This document shows, piece by piece, positions 26,122 through 33,363 of a stretch of 34,840 nucleotides of DNA. The stretch is taken from positions 1 through 34,840 of the forward strand of contig VXPO01000105.1 of NCBI GenBank assembly GCA_009839505.1, given 5' to 3'. This stretch comes from Gammaproteobacteria bacterium (GTDB lineage Bacteria > Pseudomonadota > Gammaproteobacteria > Pseudomonadales > Azotimanducaceae). The first letter of the stretch is position 1, and each line of letters starts with the position of its first letter. The translations under genes were made by a program, and so were the position numbers. Below the pieces are notes generated by a model. It was not told the DNA's origin, ran no database searches, and saw only the letters and a list, made by a program, of their open reading frames with translations.

Positions 26122-26207
26122 CGTTGCGCCGTTGTCTCCCGGTGCAACGCCGGCGAGACAACGAGTCCTTCCCCCTCCCCTCCCAAAACCGTTGTCCCGC
26201 CGGCGTT
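26122..26207 (+). ncRNA. Set of mutually exclusive hairpins, candidate regulatory RNA
   Basis: Three stems compete. Stem 1 pairs 26122-26130 with 26141-26149 (nine pairs, one G-U). Stem 2 pairs 26130-26142 with 26150-26163 (13 pairs with one bulged C). Stem 3 pairs 26146-26163 with 26190-26207 (17 of 18). Stem 2 cannot form with 1 or 3. A U-tract is absent; a C/T-rich run AGTCCTTCCCCCTCCCC follows stem 2. With the promoter and leader frame upstream this could be an attenuator-like RNA of 150-200 nt. No rightward gene lies downstream before the convergent PanE-like gene. It does not resemble 6S, 4.5S, tmRNA or RNase P RNA. Confidence 0.4.
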
Positions 26208-26354
26208 CCCGGCCCCCCCCGGGGCCGGGGCGCGGACGCGCAGGGAACAAATGCCGATGCTCGGTGCCGTAGGGGCGGGGCTTGTCCCCGCCCGTGTCGA
26301 CCATCCGCAGCCGGTGCGTGGCACGAAGACGGGCGACCACAAGGGTCGCCCCTA
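26208..26354 (-). repeat. 3'-end intergenic repeat after the PanE-like gene (copy 5)
   Basis: Read on the minus strand, GTAGGGGCGACCCTTGTGG starts at 26355, and its TAG (26354-26352) is the PanE-like stop codon. It continues with TCGCCCGTCTTCGTGCC, as in copy 2. At the far end a mirror module GTAGGGGCGGGGCTTGTCC (near 26269, plus strand) and a GC palindrome of nine pairs around CCCC (26208-26229) complete it. Confidence 0.85.
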
Positions 26355-27314
26355 CGGCTTCAGCACGCGGGCCTCGAGTTCGTCGATCGTAATGTCTCCC
26401 GGCGAGAGATCCTCTCGAACCAGGCGGTTGCCGATCTCCTGCACAACGGTGTTGGCGGGTACGGGAACCCCGTGGAGCCGACCGAGCAGGACGATCTCGC
26501 CATTCATGAAGTCGGTCTCGATGTCGCCCGTTCCGCGCAGCATGCTCTGCAACGACGAGCCGCCGTGACGCCGGTGGCCCGGCACGTCACCGCCGCGAAT
26601 GTCCGCGCGACGGGCACGCGTATCCTCGGCGTTGGCACAGTCGATGCCCGCCGCGCGATAGCAGGCAAGCGCCTCCTCCCGGAGCTTGGCCGCGACGGCA
26701 CGGGATCCCGTGCCGGTCGCCGCCTGCACCGCGTTGTTGAGGTTGGCGAGCAGCTTGGCGTATTTCTGTCCCATGATCGCGGGATCCGGTGCCGAGCTGA
26801 AACCGGCGTCGACGAGCGCGGTCGTGAGTTCCTCGACGAATGCATCGACACCGGTTGGATAGCAGCCGGTGTCTAGACCGCCCGCCGTGCCCTCGGCGAA
26901 GTTGACCACGACCCCCGGTTCCAGGTGTTCGGCGGGAAGCATCACAACCATACCGTAGGTGTGCGGGAAACGGCGCAGGGCCAAGCGTTCGTTCTCGACC
27001 CCGTTCTGGCAGCAGACCACCCGCGCCTGATCCCCCACGGCCGCGTAGAGGTCGCGCAGCGCCGCCTCGGTGTGCTGGCCCTTCATGCACAGGATGACGG
27101 CGTCGTCCGGTCGGATCGCGGCGTCCCGGGGATGCGCGACGCAGGGGACGTCGAGAAACACGTCCCGTGTCGGCGAAACGAACCGAAGACCGTGACGGCG
27201 AATCGCCTCGAAGTGCTTCCCCCGGGCGATGAGAACCACATCGAATCCGGCGAGGTGAAGCCTCGCGCCGATGGTGCCGCCGATGCCCCCGGCGCCGTAG
27301 ATGACGAACCTCAC
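26352..27314 (-). CDS. Ketopantoate reductase family protein (PanE/ApbA-like)
   Basis: The 320-residue NAD(P)-dependent dehydrogenase has the Rossmann motif VIYGAGGIGGTIGARL at the N-terminus. VILCMKGQHTEAAL and CCQNGVENE follow, and MGQKYAKLLANLNNAVQA contains the family Lys. SSLQSMLRGTGDIETDFMNG and HGVPVPANTVV close the C-terminal domain. It may make pantoate, or reduce another 2-oxo acid, since the family has many roles and no panB or panC is nearby. The start is GTG at 27312-27314, whose G is shared with the upstream PhyH stop (TAGTG), a sign of tight coupling. Its own TAG stop is part of a 3'-end repeat. Confidence 0.9.
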   Translation of the reverse strand: MRFVIYGAGGIGGTIGARLHLAGFDVVLIARGKHFEAIRRHGLRFVSPTRDVFLDVPCVAHPRDAAIRPDDAVILCMKGQHTEAALRDLYAAVGDQARVVCCQNGVENERLALRRFPHTYGMVVMLPAEHLEPGVVVNFAEGTAGGLDTGCYPTGVDAFVEELTTALVDAGFSSAPDPAIMGQKYAKLLANLNNAVQAATGTGSRAVAAKLREEALACYRAAGIDCANAEDTRARRADIRGGDVPGHRRHGGSSLQSMLRGTGDIETDFMNGEIVLLGRLHGVPVPANTVVQEIGNRLVREDLSPGDITIDELEARVLKP

Positions 27315-28174
27315 TACCCGGATTCCCCGTCGTGCTCCGGCGCGACGCGAAACGCGTCCACGAACACTCCTTCGGCCTTCAGCCGCTGGTAACGCGATTC
27401 CCACGGCGACTCGCGCAGCCGGTTGGGGCCGTTGCGGATGTCGTAGCCCAATCCCGCCGCCTTGGGATAGTGGCTGTAGATCATCATCCGCCGCGGCGCG
27501 CCCGAGGCGTTGGTGCCGGAGGTGTGGATCAGGCAACTGTGGAACAACAGCACCACCCCCGCCGGCGCCAGCACCGACACGGCGGCAGCGGGGTCGACCG
27601 TACCGCGCGGCACCTCCAGTCCGTTCCTGACCCGTCTGGGACCGATGTGCTCGCCGTGGGTTCCTGGAAAGACCCTGATCGGGCCATTGCCTTCGTGGCA
27701 GTCGTCGATGGTGATGGCCGAGAAGATGATCTCGCGAGGATAGCCGTTGACCTGATAGTAGGCCCAGTCGTTGTGTATCGAGAAACGGTCGTCATCCGTC
27801 GGCACGTTGAACAGATCCATCGCCGGCACGAGTTGCTTGTAGTTGAGCTTCTCCTCCATGAGCACCGGTTCGTTCCCCATGAGTTCGTACATGGGTCCGA
27901 GCAGCCGGTCGTCGTTGGAGAACCTGGGGAGGGCCAGCGCGAGATCGACGATGGGCTGGATCTTGCGCACGCTCATGGCGCTGTCGGACGTCGCCGGATC
28001 TCCAGGCGGCGGCTGCAGCGCCGATTTGGTCAGCGATGAATTTGACGATCAGTTCCAGGACGAAGTCGTATCTACGCGCATGGCGGCCACCTCGTCGGCG
28101 TCGAAAACACCCGGCAGAACCAGATTGCCGTCGCGCGCGAAGGCGGCAGATGCGTCCGGGTCAAGGCGAGGCAT
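27314..28174 (-). pseudogene. Phytanoyl-CoA dioxygenase (PhyH) family gene with two compensating frameshifts
   Basis: The longest uninterrupted frame starts at 27976, but homologous-looking sequence continues upstream to an ATG at 28174. The first 33 codons encode MPRLDPDASAAFARDGNLVL and PGVFDADEVAAMR, a PhyH N-terminus. The expected helix RYDFVLELIVK lies in another frame, then SSLTKSALQPPPGD returns to the first. One base seems lost near 28073-28079 and one T gained near 28039-28043, so the total of 861 bases stays divisible by three and equals a normal family length (286 residues). In the uncorrected frame a TGA occurs at 28049-28051. The Fe(II)/2-oxoglutarate ligands HND and HTSG are intact. 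This is either a recent pseudogene or a pair of sequencing errors. Confidence 0.8.
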
Positions 28175-28262
28175 GTTGGACCACCATACACGCCAAACTG
28201 ATCCACTCTATTGTCCAATGTACAAACGAATCGCATTTACAGCAGACGACTAGTCGCCTTCT

Positions 28263-30581
28263 CTACCGCATTGCGTCCACAAATGCTCGACCTGTTGTCA
28301 CAGTCTCCTGATCCAATGCTTGCGCTTCCTCTCGCAAACCAATCGCCTTCGCCTCAAGCTGATTCATCCTCCTAATGAACGCCCTCTGTTCCTTTTTCGA
28401 TGGAACGGGCACACGAATCGACTCTAGTATCTTCTTGTTCAATGTCTTACCCTTGGCGGCCGGCTGCATGTGATGCCTTAGGTTAATCGATGGAATGAGA
28501 AAATAAAGGTATTCGGGCAGGACTCGATGATCCTTCGGCACTAATCCAGCTATCGCTTCGTTCGTATAGAGATCGCAACCCGCGATGGCCACCTTACCGA
28601 TGGTCAGCTTGAAGCTAACAAGCACTGTTCCCTTCGGAAGCAATTTCACACTCGAAGACGCAACTCCCAAATCGGATATCGTTCGCTCTGTGGATGTAAC
28701 GTAACGATCTCTCATGTCAGAGATCGTGACCCAGGCGTTCGTTCCTTCCCAGTTACCTTCAACATCAGTGCTTGGCGTAGCACCCAACCGGATCTCGCAA
28801 ATTCCTTCGTCGCCCCCCAACGGTACCCAAGATGAACGTTCCACCCCATCGTTCAGCGGCCGATACGAACTGAGAGAAAGCTTGTGACCATTTTCTCTGA
28901 CAGTGTCAACGTCAACGAAGAAGGACTGATCACCATCCGGCCTCGTCGACCAGACGCTCCTGAGCACTACCAAGTCATTGTCGTCGGCACCAGTGGGTTT
29001 CCTACCCTTTTTGCTTGTCGTTTTCTCGAACCCGTCATCCAGAACCTCGTAGAACCAAATCGGCTTTGAGCTTGCTCTCCCCTTGTTCAACACCAATATA
29101 GCGGTTGGTTGCCCGGTATAGGGCCTAAAGACATATTCGTCTAATGCCACGACGGCGACGACTTCGCAATTATCCACGACATATCGTCGGACATGTTCAT
29201 ACTGCTGGTTATCCGCAAAAAGCAAACCCTCGGGGACGATCACTCCGATTCTCCCACCCTTGGCACATGAGTCCACTACGTGTTTCAGGAAGACTGGGTT
29301 TGCGTCGACCGTATCGAGCCCATAAAGGCCACCATGATCAGTTTCCTGAGAGAACGGAAAATTGGTCAACACGACATCATATTCCGAGTCCACGGGACTC
29401 TCCAGGCTGTCCTTCTGGTGTATGTGCGTGTGACCGTCTCCTGCCAAGATCATGTTCATCTTCGCGATCTTCGCAGAGCCTGTCAGTTCGCGTCCAAAGA
29501 TCGTCTCGTTCTCCAAGACCCTCCTAGACGTCTTAGTCAGTTTCACTTTACGGGAAACGTGCCGGAAAGCTTCAATGAGGAATCCCCCGGTTCCGCAGCA
29601 CGGGTCATACACCTGCTCCATATACGCAGGATCGACCAGATCCACCATTAGCTTCACGATGTGACGTGGCGTGAAGTACTCGCCCAAGTCGTTCCCCACA
29701 GTCACTGAGTTCTTCAAGAAATACTCAAAGGCATCACCCTTCACATCGGACTCGGCATCCAAGAGGGACAAGTCGGACAGTCGTGCAACAACCGCCGCAA
29801 GAGTATTTGGATTGGCGATCGACAACCGTCTGTTGAAAACGTCGCCGCTGTGGTTGTAAGACCGCACAAGCCGTGGCAATACAGTGTCATTCAAATAGTC
29901 AAGCATCTCCGCTGGGGACTTCGAAGCAAACGCTTCCCAACAGTATCTCGCCTCAAGCCGTCGCGCTTCTCCACGACTGTCGCGATCCGCTTCAATCTCG
30001 CTAATCAATTTCAAAAAGAGCAACGTCGAGAACTCGCCAAAGCGTTCCAAGCCCGCCCTGAGGCCCTCCTTTCGAAGAAGCCCGTTGGCCTGAGCAAATA
30101 CGGACATCAACTGTTGCTTCGTTTGGCGAACCTTGGTCGGTGTTACAAGCTTGGGGCCCGCCGCCGCAAACCGCGCGAGAATCTTTGGAGCCAATAGTTC
30201 CACGACTGGCTCACCATCGAGGAACAATGCTGTGTTCGAGCGACGATCAAACGTCTGGCAGAGGACCCCATCCGTCGCGAAGACGATGTCAATGCCCAAG
30301 GGACGGGCATACAAACGAACTGCGTCTTCTACAGCTTTCTTCAAGGTGTGGCCAGGTCTTTTGGCTTCGATGACCGCTATCGGCGTATCGGTGCCCTGTT
30401 CATAGAGCACGTAGTCAGGCTGTTTACGTTCTAGTTTCTTGCTCTGGTCCCTAGTCTTTGCGCCTTCGGTAAACACGTTACAGTCTTGCCGACGCTCGTC
30501 CGTGATCCACCCCAAGCGGGCAAGCACTCCATCGATGACCTTTCTGGCGGCCGACTCTCTTGGTCGTGATCGCCGAGCCAT
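28263..30581 (-). CDS. Single-chain restriction-methylation-specificity protein (type IIG-like, HsdR_N + HsdM + half HsdS)
   Basis: The 772-residue product joins three functions. Residues 1-140 are an HsdR N-terminal-type nuclease domain with a PD-(D/E)xK core (D56 in QPDYVLYEQ, E72 and K74 in IEAKRPGHT). Residues 150-590 are an N6-adenine methylase like HsdM, with FTPRHIVKLMVDL, motif I DPCCGTGGFL (326-335) and motif IV NFPF (407-410, in place of NPPF). Residues 600-772 are one target-recognition domain plus coiled-coil spacer, half of a normal HsdS (IRLGATPSTDVEGNW, AWVTISDM, LNKKILESIRVPVPSKKEQ). There is no separate helicase hsdR. The start ATG gives MARRSRPRES. G+C is visibly lower than in neighbours, suggesting horizontal transfer. 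Confidence 0.87.
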   Translation of the reverse strand: MARRSRPRESAARKVIDGVLARLGWITDERRQDCNVFTEGAKTRDQSKKLERKQPDYVLYEQGTDTPIAVIEAKRPGHTLKKAVEDAVRLYARPLGIDIVFATDGVLCQTFDRRSNTALFLDGEPVVELLAPKILARFAAAGPKLVTPTKVRQTKQQLMSVFAQANGLLRKEGLRAGLERFGEFSTLLFLKLISEIEADRDSRGEARRLEARYCWEAFASKSPAEMLDYLNDTVLPRLVRSYNHSGDVFNRRLSIANPNTLAAVVARLSDLSLLDAESDVKGDAFEYFLKNSVTVGNDLGEYFTPRHIVKLMVDLVDPAYMEQVYDPCCGTGGFLIEAFRHVSRKVKLTKTSRRVLENETIFGRELTGSAKIAKMNMILAGDGHTHIHQKDSLESPVDSEYDVVLTNFPFSQETDHGGLYGLDTVDANPVFLKHVVDSCAKGGRIGVIVPEGLLFADNQQYEHVRRYVVDNCEVVAVVALDEYVFRPYTGQPTAILVLNKGRASSKPIWFYEVLDDGFEKTTSKKGRKPTGADDNDLVVLRSVWSTRPDGDQSFFVDVDTVRENGHKLSLSSYRPLNDGVERSSWVPLGGDEGICEIRLGATPSTDVEGNWEGTNAWVTISDMRDRYVTSTERTISDLGVASSSVKLLPKGTVLVSFKLTIGKVAIAGCDLYTNEAIAGLVPKDHRVLPEYLYFLIPSINLRHHMQPAAKGKTLNKKILESIRVPVPSKKEQRAFIRRMNQLEAKAIGLREEAQALDQETVTTGRAFVDAMR

Positions 30582-31223
30582 CAGGCAATCACCCGCATGC
30601 AGTCGGCAATGACGCCGGCACAACGTGCTAGGCCCTGCGCCCGTGGGCGGCCAATACAGAATGGTCCGAGTTGACTCAATCGCGCGCAAAAGGACTGTGC
30701 GCGCAGAAAAGCCGGGGCAACGGGTCGGCCGTCCGCCAGCCTTCGCGTAGCTGTCCAGCTCAACGGGGAGACGACCGTCTCGTCCGGTAAGGCTGCGGTT
30801 CGGTCCCTCATCCGAAGGCCATGCATCCAAACGTGGCCTAGGTTGCTCAACATCTCACACTCCACGCCAACTTGGTGAAGCTCACGTGAGGACATTGCCG
30901 CGCGCGCCGTCGAACTTCACTCCTAGACAAACCCAAGCCATCCTCATCCCGAACGACCCGTGGCGAAATATAGATCGTGGCACGGCCTGTGTGAAGCTAA
31001 CGAGGAACCTCTGTAGTGGCAGCCGCGATGGTCCACGCGCGTTACAGTGGCGGTAGGCACTAGCCGGGGCTGGACGCCGAACTGGCTGCAGGTTGGGCGT
31101 CGGGCACCATCGCAGCGCCGTGTGCTTCGAGACGCCGCCGACGGCCTAAGCCAGCGTGGGCTTGGGCACATTCACGCTTGCCGTGGGGTCGGCACCACGG
31201 GCCTTGGTGGTGATCGCGGAGTT
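30582..31223. other. Gene-poor stretch upstream of the restriction-modification gene
   Basis: A leftward 104-residue frame (30581-30895) ends in a TGATG overlap with the methylase start, which could mean coupling, but its product matches no family I know and its codon pattern is poor. The rest contains no convincing gene, RNA or promoter. It is probably island-edge or decayed mobile DNA next to the IS21 remnant. Confidence 0.4.
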
Positions 31224-31431
31224 CTACGCCTCTCGGCCCACTGGGAGTTCGCCGCGCGATCGTGCCGGGCGTTCCGGGCGCGGACGAAGGGCAATCTCGA
31301 GCGGGGCCGGTTCGCGACCTGCGCGAGAGCTTCTTCTACGGTCGCGAGTTCGCCGACGAAAGGACCGCAACGAGCAGGCGTCGCGCTCGCTCGAAGGCAT
31401 CCCAACGTCCGCATGCACGGACACGGGGGGC
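31224..31431 (+). pseudogene. Decayed IS21-family transposase (istA) fragment
   Basis: Pieces of an IstA-like integrase C-terminal part appear in order but in changing frames: SAHWEFAARSCRAFRARTKG and NLERG (to 31307), DLRESFFYGREFADER (31316-31363), NEQASRSLEGIP (31369-31404), then NVRMHGHGG (31404-31430). The order equals the conserved IstA run HWGF..CRPYRARTKGKVERG..YVR..FL.GREFAD..LNEQ..WL..ANVRVHGTTG. At least three frameshifts separate the pieces, and no istB or terminal repeats are seen. It marks past transposition beside the restriction-modification gene. Confidence 0.72.
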
Positions 31432-31582
31432 GGCCAGTTTGTCCGTGATTCCTCCAACAAAAATGAAGGAACAATGGATTCGCAATCCTTAACCGTTTGA
31501 TGTGATTCGACATTTCAAAACGTTACAAAATCGTGCCTGAAACCCCTCTCAAATTCGGGTTTTCGATTTGCTATATTGGCCT

Positions 31583-31669
31583 CCTCACTAGTCGGGTCTG
31601 TACATAGATACAGTGTAGTTCTCCTCGGCAGGGCGATCACACTTTCATCATGCAGCCCGGCTAGTGAGG
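31583..31669 (+). ncRNA. Candidate structured RNA with long closing stem
   Basis: A 14-base arm at 31583-31596 (CCTCACTAGTCGGG) pairs with 31656-31669 (CCCGGCTAGTGAGG). The single non-Watson-Crick pair is a G-U wobble only if the plus strand is transcribed. Inside are a hairpin CTGTA-CATAGA-TACAG (31598-31613) and a small stem TCCT-CGGC-AGGG (31622-31633), giving a multibranch shape. A TATATT box at 31572-31577 would start transcription almost exactly at the closing stem, with a weak -35. The sequence is AT-richer than its surroundings. It could instead be inverted ends of a small mobile element. Confidence 0.35.
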
Positions 31670-31707
31670 CCACTCCCAAGCCCTGCCTCCCAACGCAACT
31701 AAATCGT

Positions 31708-31724
31708 TAACAATCAGATTGTTA
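31708..31724 (-). terminator. Hairpin at the thiolase stop codon
   Basis: TAACAAT-CAG-ATTGTTA is a perfect seven-pair palindrome whose minus-strand first bases TAA (31724-31722) are the stop codon of the thiolase gene. No clear U-tract follows in the leftward direction, so termination efficiency is uncertain. The AT-rich 31440-31720 region beyond it holds no protein gene. Confidence 0.45.
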
Positions 31725-32855
31725 CGGCATCTGATTAGTCATTACGATGCACCCGCTTGCGGCGAACATGCCGCCCACGCCGAGGCAGACCGAGACCTTT
31801 GCCCCCGGGACCTGGGCGGGCGCCGTACCGCGCATCTGCCGCACGCTTTCCTGGAGCGCATACATGCCGTACATGCCGGAGTGCATGTAGGACAATCCGC
31901 CACCGTTCGTATTCAGCGGCAGCGTCCCGCCGGGCCGCGTGTTGCCATCCTCAATGAACGCCGCCGCTTCTCCCCGAGCGCAGAACCCGAGATCCTCCAA
32001 GCCCCAGATCGGCAGGTGGGCGAAAGCGTCGTAGACCATCAGGTGGTCCACGTCGGCGTGGCCGATTCCCGCCGAACGCATGGCGTCGCCTCCGGCGATG
32101 CGGAACGCCTGCGAACTGGTCAGATCCTTCATCTGGCTGACCATCGGCGTCTCCACGCTCTCGCCGCTGCCGAGGATGTAGACCGGCTTGGCGGGGAAGT
32201 CCCGGGCGCGTTCCGCCTTGGTGAGAATCAGGGCTCCGCCGCCATCGGTCACGAGACAGCACTCCAAGAGATGGAACGGATAGGCGATCATGCGCGAGTT
32301 CAGGACGTCGTCCACCGTGATCGGGTCGCGGTAGGAGGCCCGGGGATTCATGCCCGCCCACTCGCGCTGCACCACGGCGACCATCGCCAACTGTTCGTGG
32401 GACATGCCGTAGCGCTTCATGTAGCGCAGTACGCCGATGGTGAACATGGTGGTCGGCCCCATGGAACCGTAGGGACCTTCGAACTGCGCCGACAGCGATC
32501 CCCGTCCACCGCCGCCACCGCCACGACCGATGCCGGACCGACCGCTCTCGCCGTGGGTGACGAGCACGGTTTCGGCGTAGCCTGCCTCGATGGCGGCCAC
32601 GGCGTGGCGCACGTGCAGCATGAACGAACAACCGCCGACGGAACTGCCGTCCACCCACCGCGGCGCGATGCCCAGGTAGTGGGCGATGCCGACCGGCGAC
32701 TCGCCGGCCGTGGCCACGCCGTCGATGTCCTTGGCCTTGAGACCTGCGTCGGCCAGCGTGTTGAGGGCGGCGTCGGCATGAAGCTGGATCTGGCTCATGC
32801 CGGGAATCCTGCCGAGTTCCGTGGTCTCGGCGGCACCGACGATGGCAACGGTCAT
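31722..32855 (-). CDS. SCP2/lipid-transfer-type thiolase (acetyl-CoA acetyltransferase family)
   Basis: The 377-residue product is a thiolase-fold protein. It has VAIVGAAETTELG at the N-terminus, the nucleophile region SSVGGCSFMLHVRHAVAAI (where CASG-like sequence is expected), VYDAFAHLPIWGLEDLGFC, TLPLNTNGGGLSYMHSGMYG with the catalytic-type His, and LGVGGMFAASGCIVM at the C-terminus. The start ATG overlaps the DUF35 stop (ATGA), so the two proteins are made together. Thiolase-DUF35 pairs such as Ltp2-ChsH2 act as retro-aldolases or thiolases on steroid or branched acyl side chains. Here the substrate is not known. Confidence 0.9.
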   Translation of the reverse strand: MTVAIVGAAETTELGRIPGMSQIQLHADAALNTLADAGLKAKDIDGVATAGESPVGIAHYLGIAPRWVDGSSVGGCSFMLHVRHAVAAIEAGYAETVLVTHGESGRSGIGRGGGGGGRGSLSAQFEGPYGSMGPTTMFTIGVLRYMKRYGMSHEQLAMVAVVQREWAGMNPRASYRDPITVDDVLNSRMIAYPFHLLECCLVTDGGGALILTKAERARDFPAKPVYILGSGESVETPMVSQMKDLTSSQAFRIAGGDAMRSAGIGHADVDHLMVYDAFAHLPIWGLEDLGFCARGEAAAFIEDGNTRPGGTLPLNTNGGGLSYMHSGMYGMYALQESVRQMRGTAPAQVPGAKVSVCLGVGGMFAASGCIVMTNQMP

Positions 32856-33274
32856 GACGCGCTCCCCGCTGGCCGGAACAGGGGAATGGCGATGTCGCCG
32901 TGGTATTCGAAGGTCACGGAGAGCGGCATGTCGAGGACCAGTGCCTCCGGCGTCTGCTCGCAGTCGACGATGTTGGAGAGCATGGTCGGTCCCTCGTCGA
33001 GTTCCACCACGGCGATGGCGTAGGGACCGTCGAAGGACGGATGCGGCCGATGGTTGATGACGTAGCTCGCGAGCTTGCCTTTGCCGCTCGCGGCGAACAC
33101 CTCGACGTTCTTCGAGCTGCACGCCGGGCACAGCGGCCGCGGCGGGAAGTAGACGTGGCCACAGTCGTTGCAGCGCTGAAGGCGCAACTCGCCAGCCTTG
33201 GTTCCGTCCCAGAAGTGCTGCGTCTCCGGGGTTGGCTGCGGCAGGGGCCGCGGCCGGGTGGATGTCTCGGCCAT
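32852..33274 (-). CDS. DUF35 OB-fold / zinc-ribbon acyl-CoA-associated protein
   Basis: The 140-residue product has a rubredoxin-like zinc ribbon, RCNDCGHVYFPPRPLCPACS (four Cys as two CxxC pairs), then an OB-fold domain (KLASYVINHRPHPSFDGPYA, IAVVELDEGPTMLSNIV). The family binds CoA esters and partners thiolase-like enzymes. The ATG has GAGGAAA before it at good spacing and lies 36 codons inside the longest frame. It is translationally coupled to the thiolase downstream. A TATACT box sits 28 bases upstream of the start. Confidence 0.92.
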   Translation of the reverse strand: MAETSTRPRPLPQPTPETQHFWDGTKAGELRLQRCNDCGHVYFPPRPLCPACSSKNVEVFAASGKGKLASYVINHRPHPSFDGPYAIAVVELDEGPTMLSNIVDCEQTPEALVLDMPLSVTFEYHGDIAIPLFRPAGSAS

Positions 33275-33301
33275 TGTTTCCTCGAACGGCAAAAGCCAGC
33301 G

Positions 33302-33307
33302 AGTATA
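33302..33307 (-). promoter_or_regulatory. -10 box (TATACT) for the DUF35-thiolase operon
   Basis: On the minus strand TATACT lies 27 bases before the DUF35 ATG, which also has a good Shine-Dalgarno. The matching -35 region falls in the repeat behind cysQ and is weak. The position suits a normal short leader. Confidence 0.45.
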
Positions 33308-33309
33308 GC

Positions 33310-33363
33310 CCCGTGAGGGCGGAGCTTGTCCCAGACGCGGCCGGTGACGGCTTTGGGGCGCTA
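33310..33363 (-). repeat. 3'-end intergenic repeat after cysQ (copy 6)
   Basis: On the minus strand TAGCGCCCCAAAGCCGT begins at 33363 with the cysQ stop codon, continues CACCGGCCGCGTC, then joins GGGACAAGCTCCGCCC, which belongs to the second module (compare 26269-26290). It is therefore a fused short copy. Confidence 0.85.

Noticed and set aside
30581-30895. 104-codon gene coupled to the restriction-modification gene
   Set aside because: The TGATG overlap is suggestive, but the peptide has no recognisable features and the codon pattern is not gene-like. Kept only as a note.
31656-31740. Attachment-site duplication for an integrated island
   Set aside because: The CTAGTGAGG arms are inverted, not direct, and no integrase or tRNA end is adjacent.
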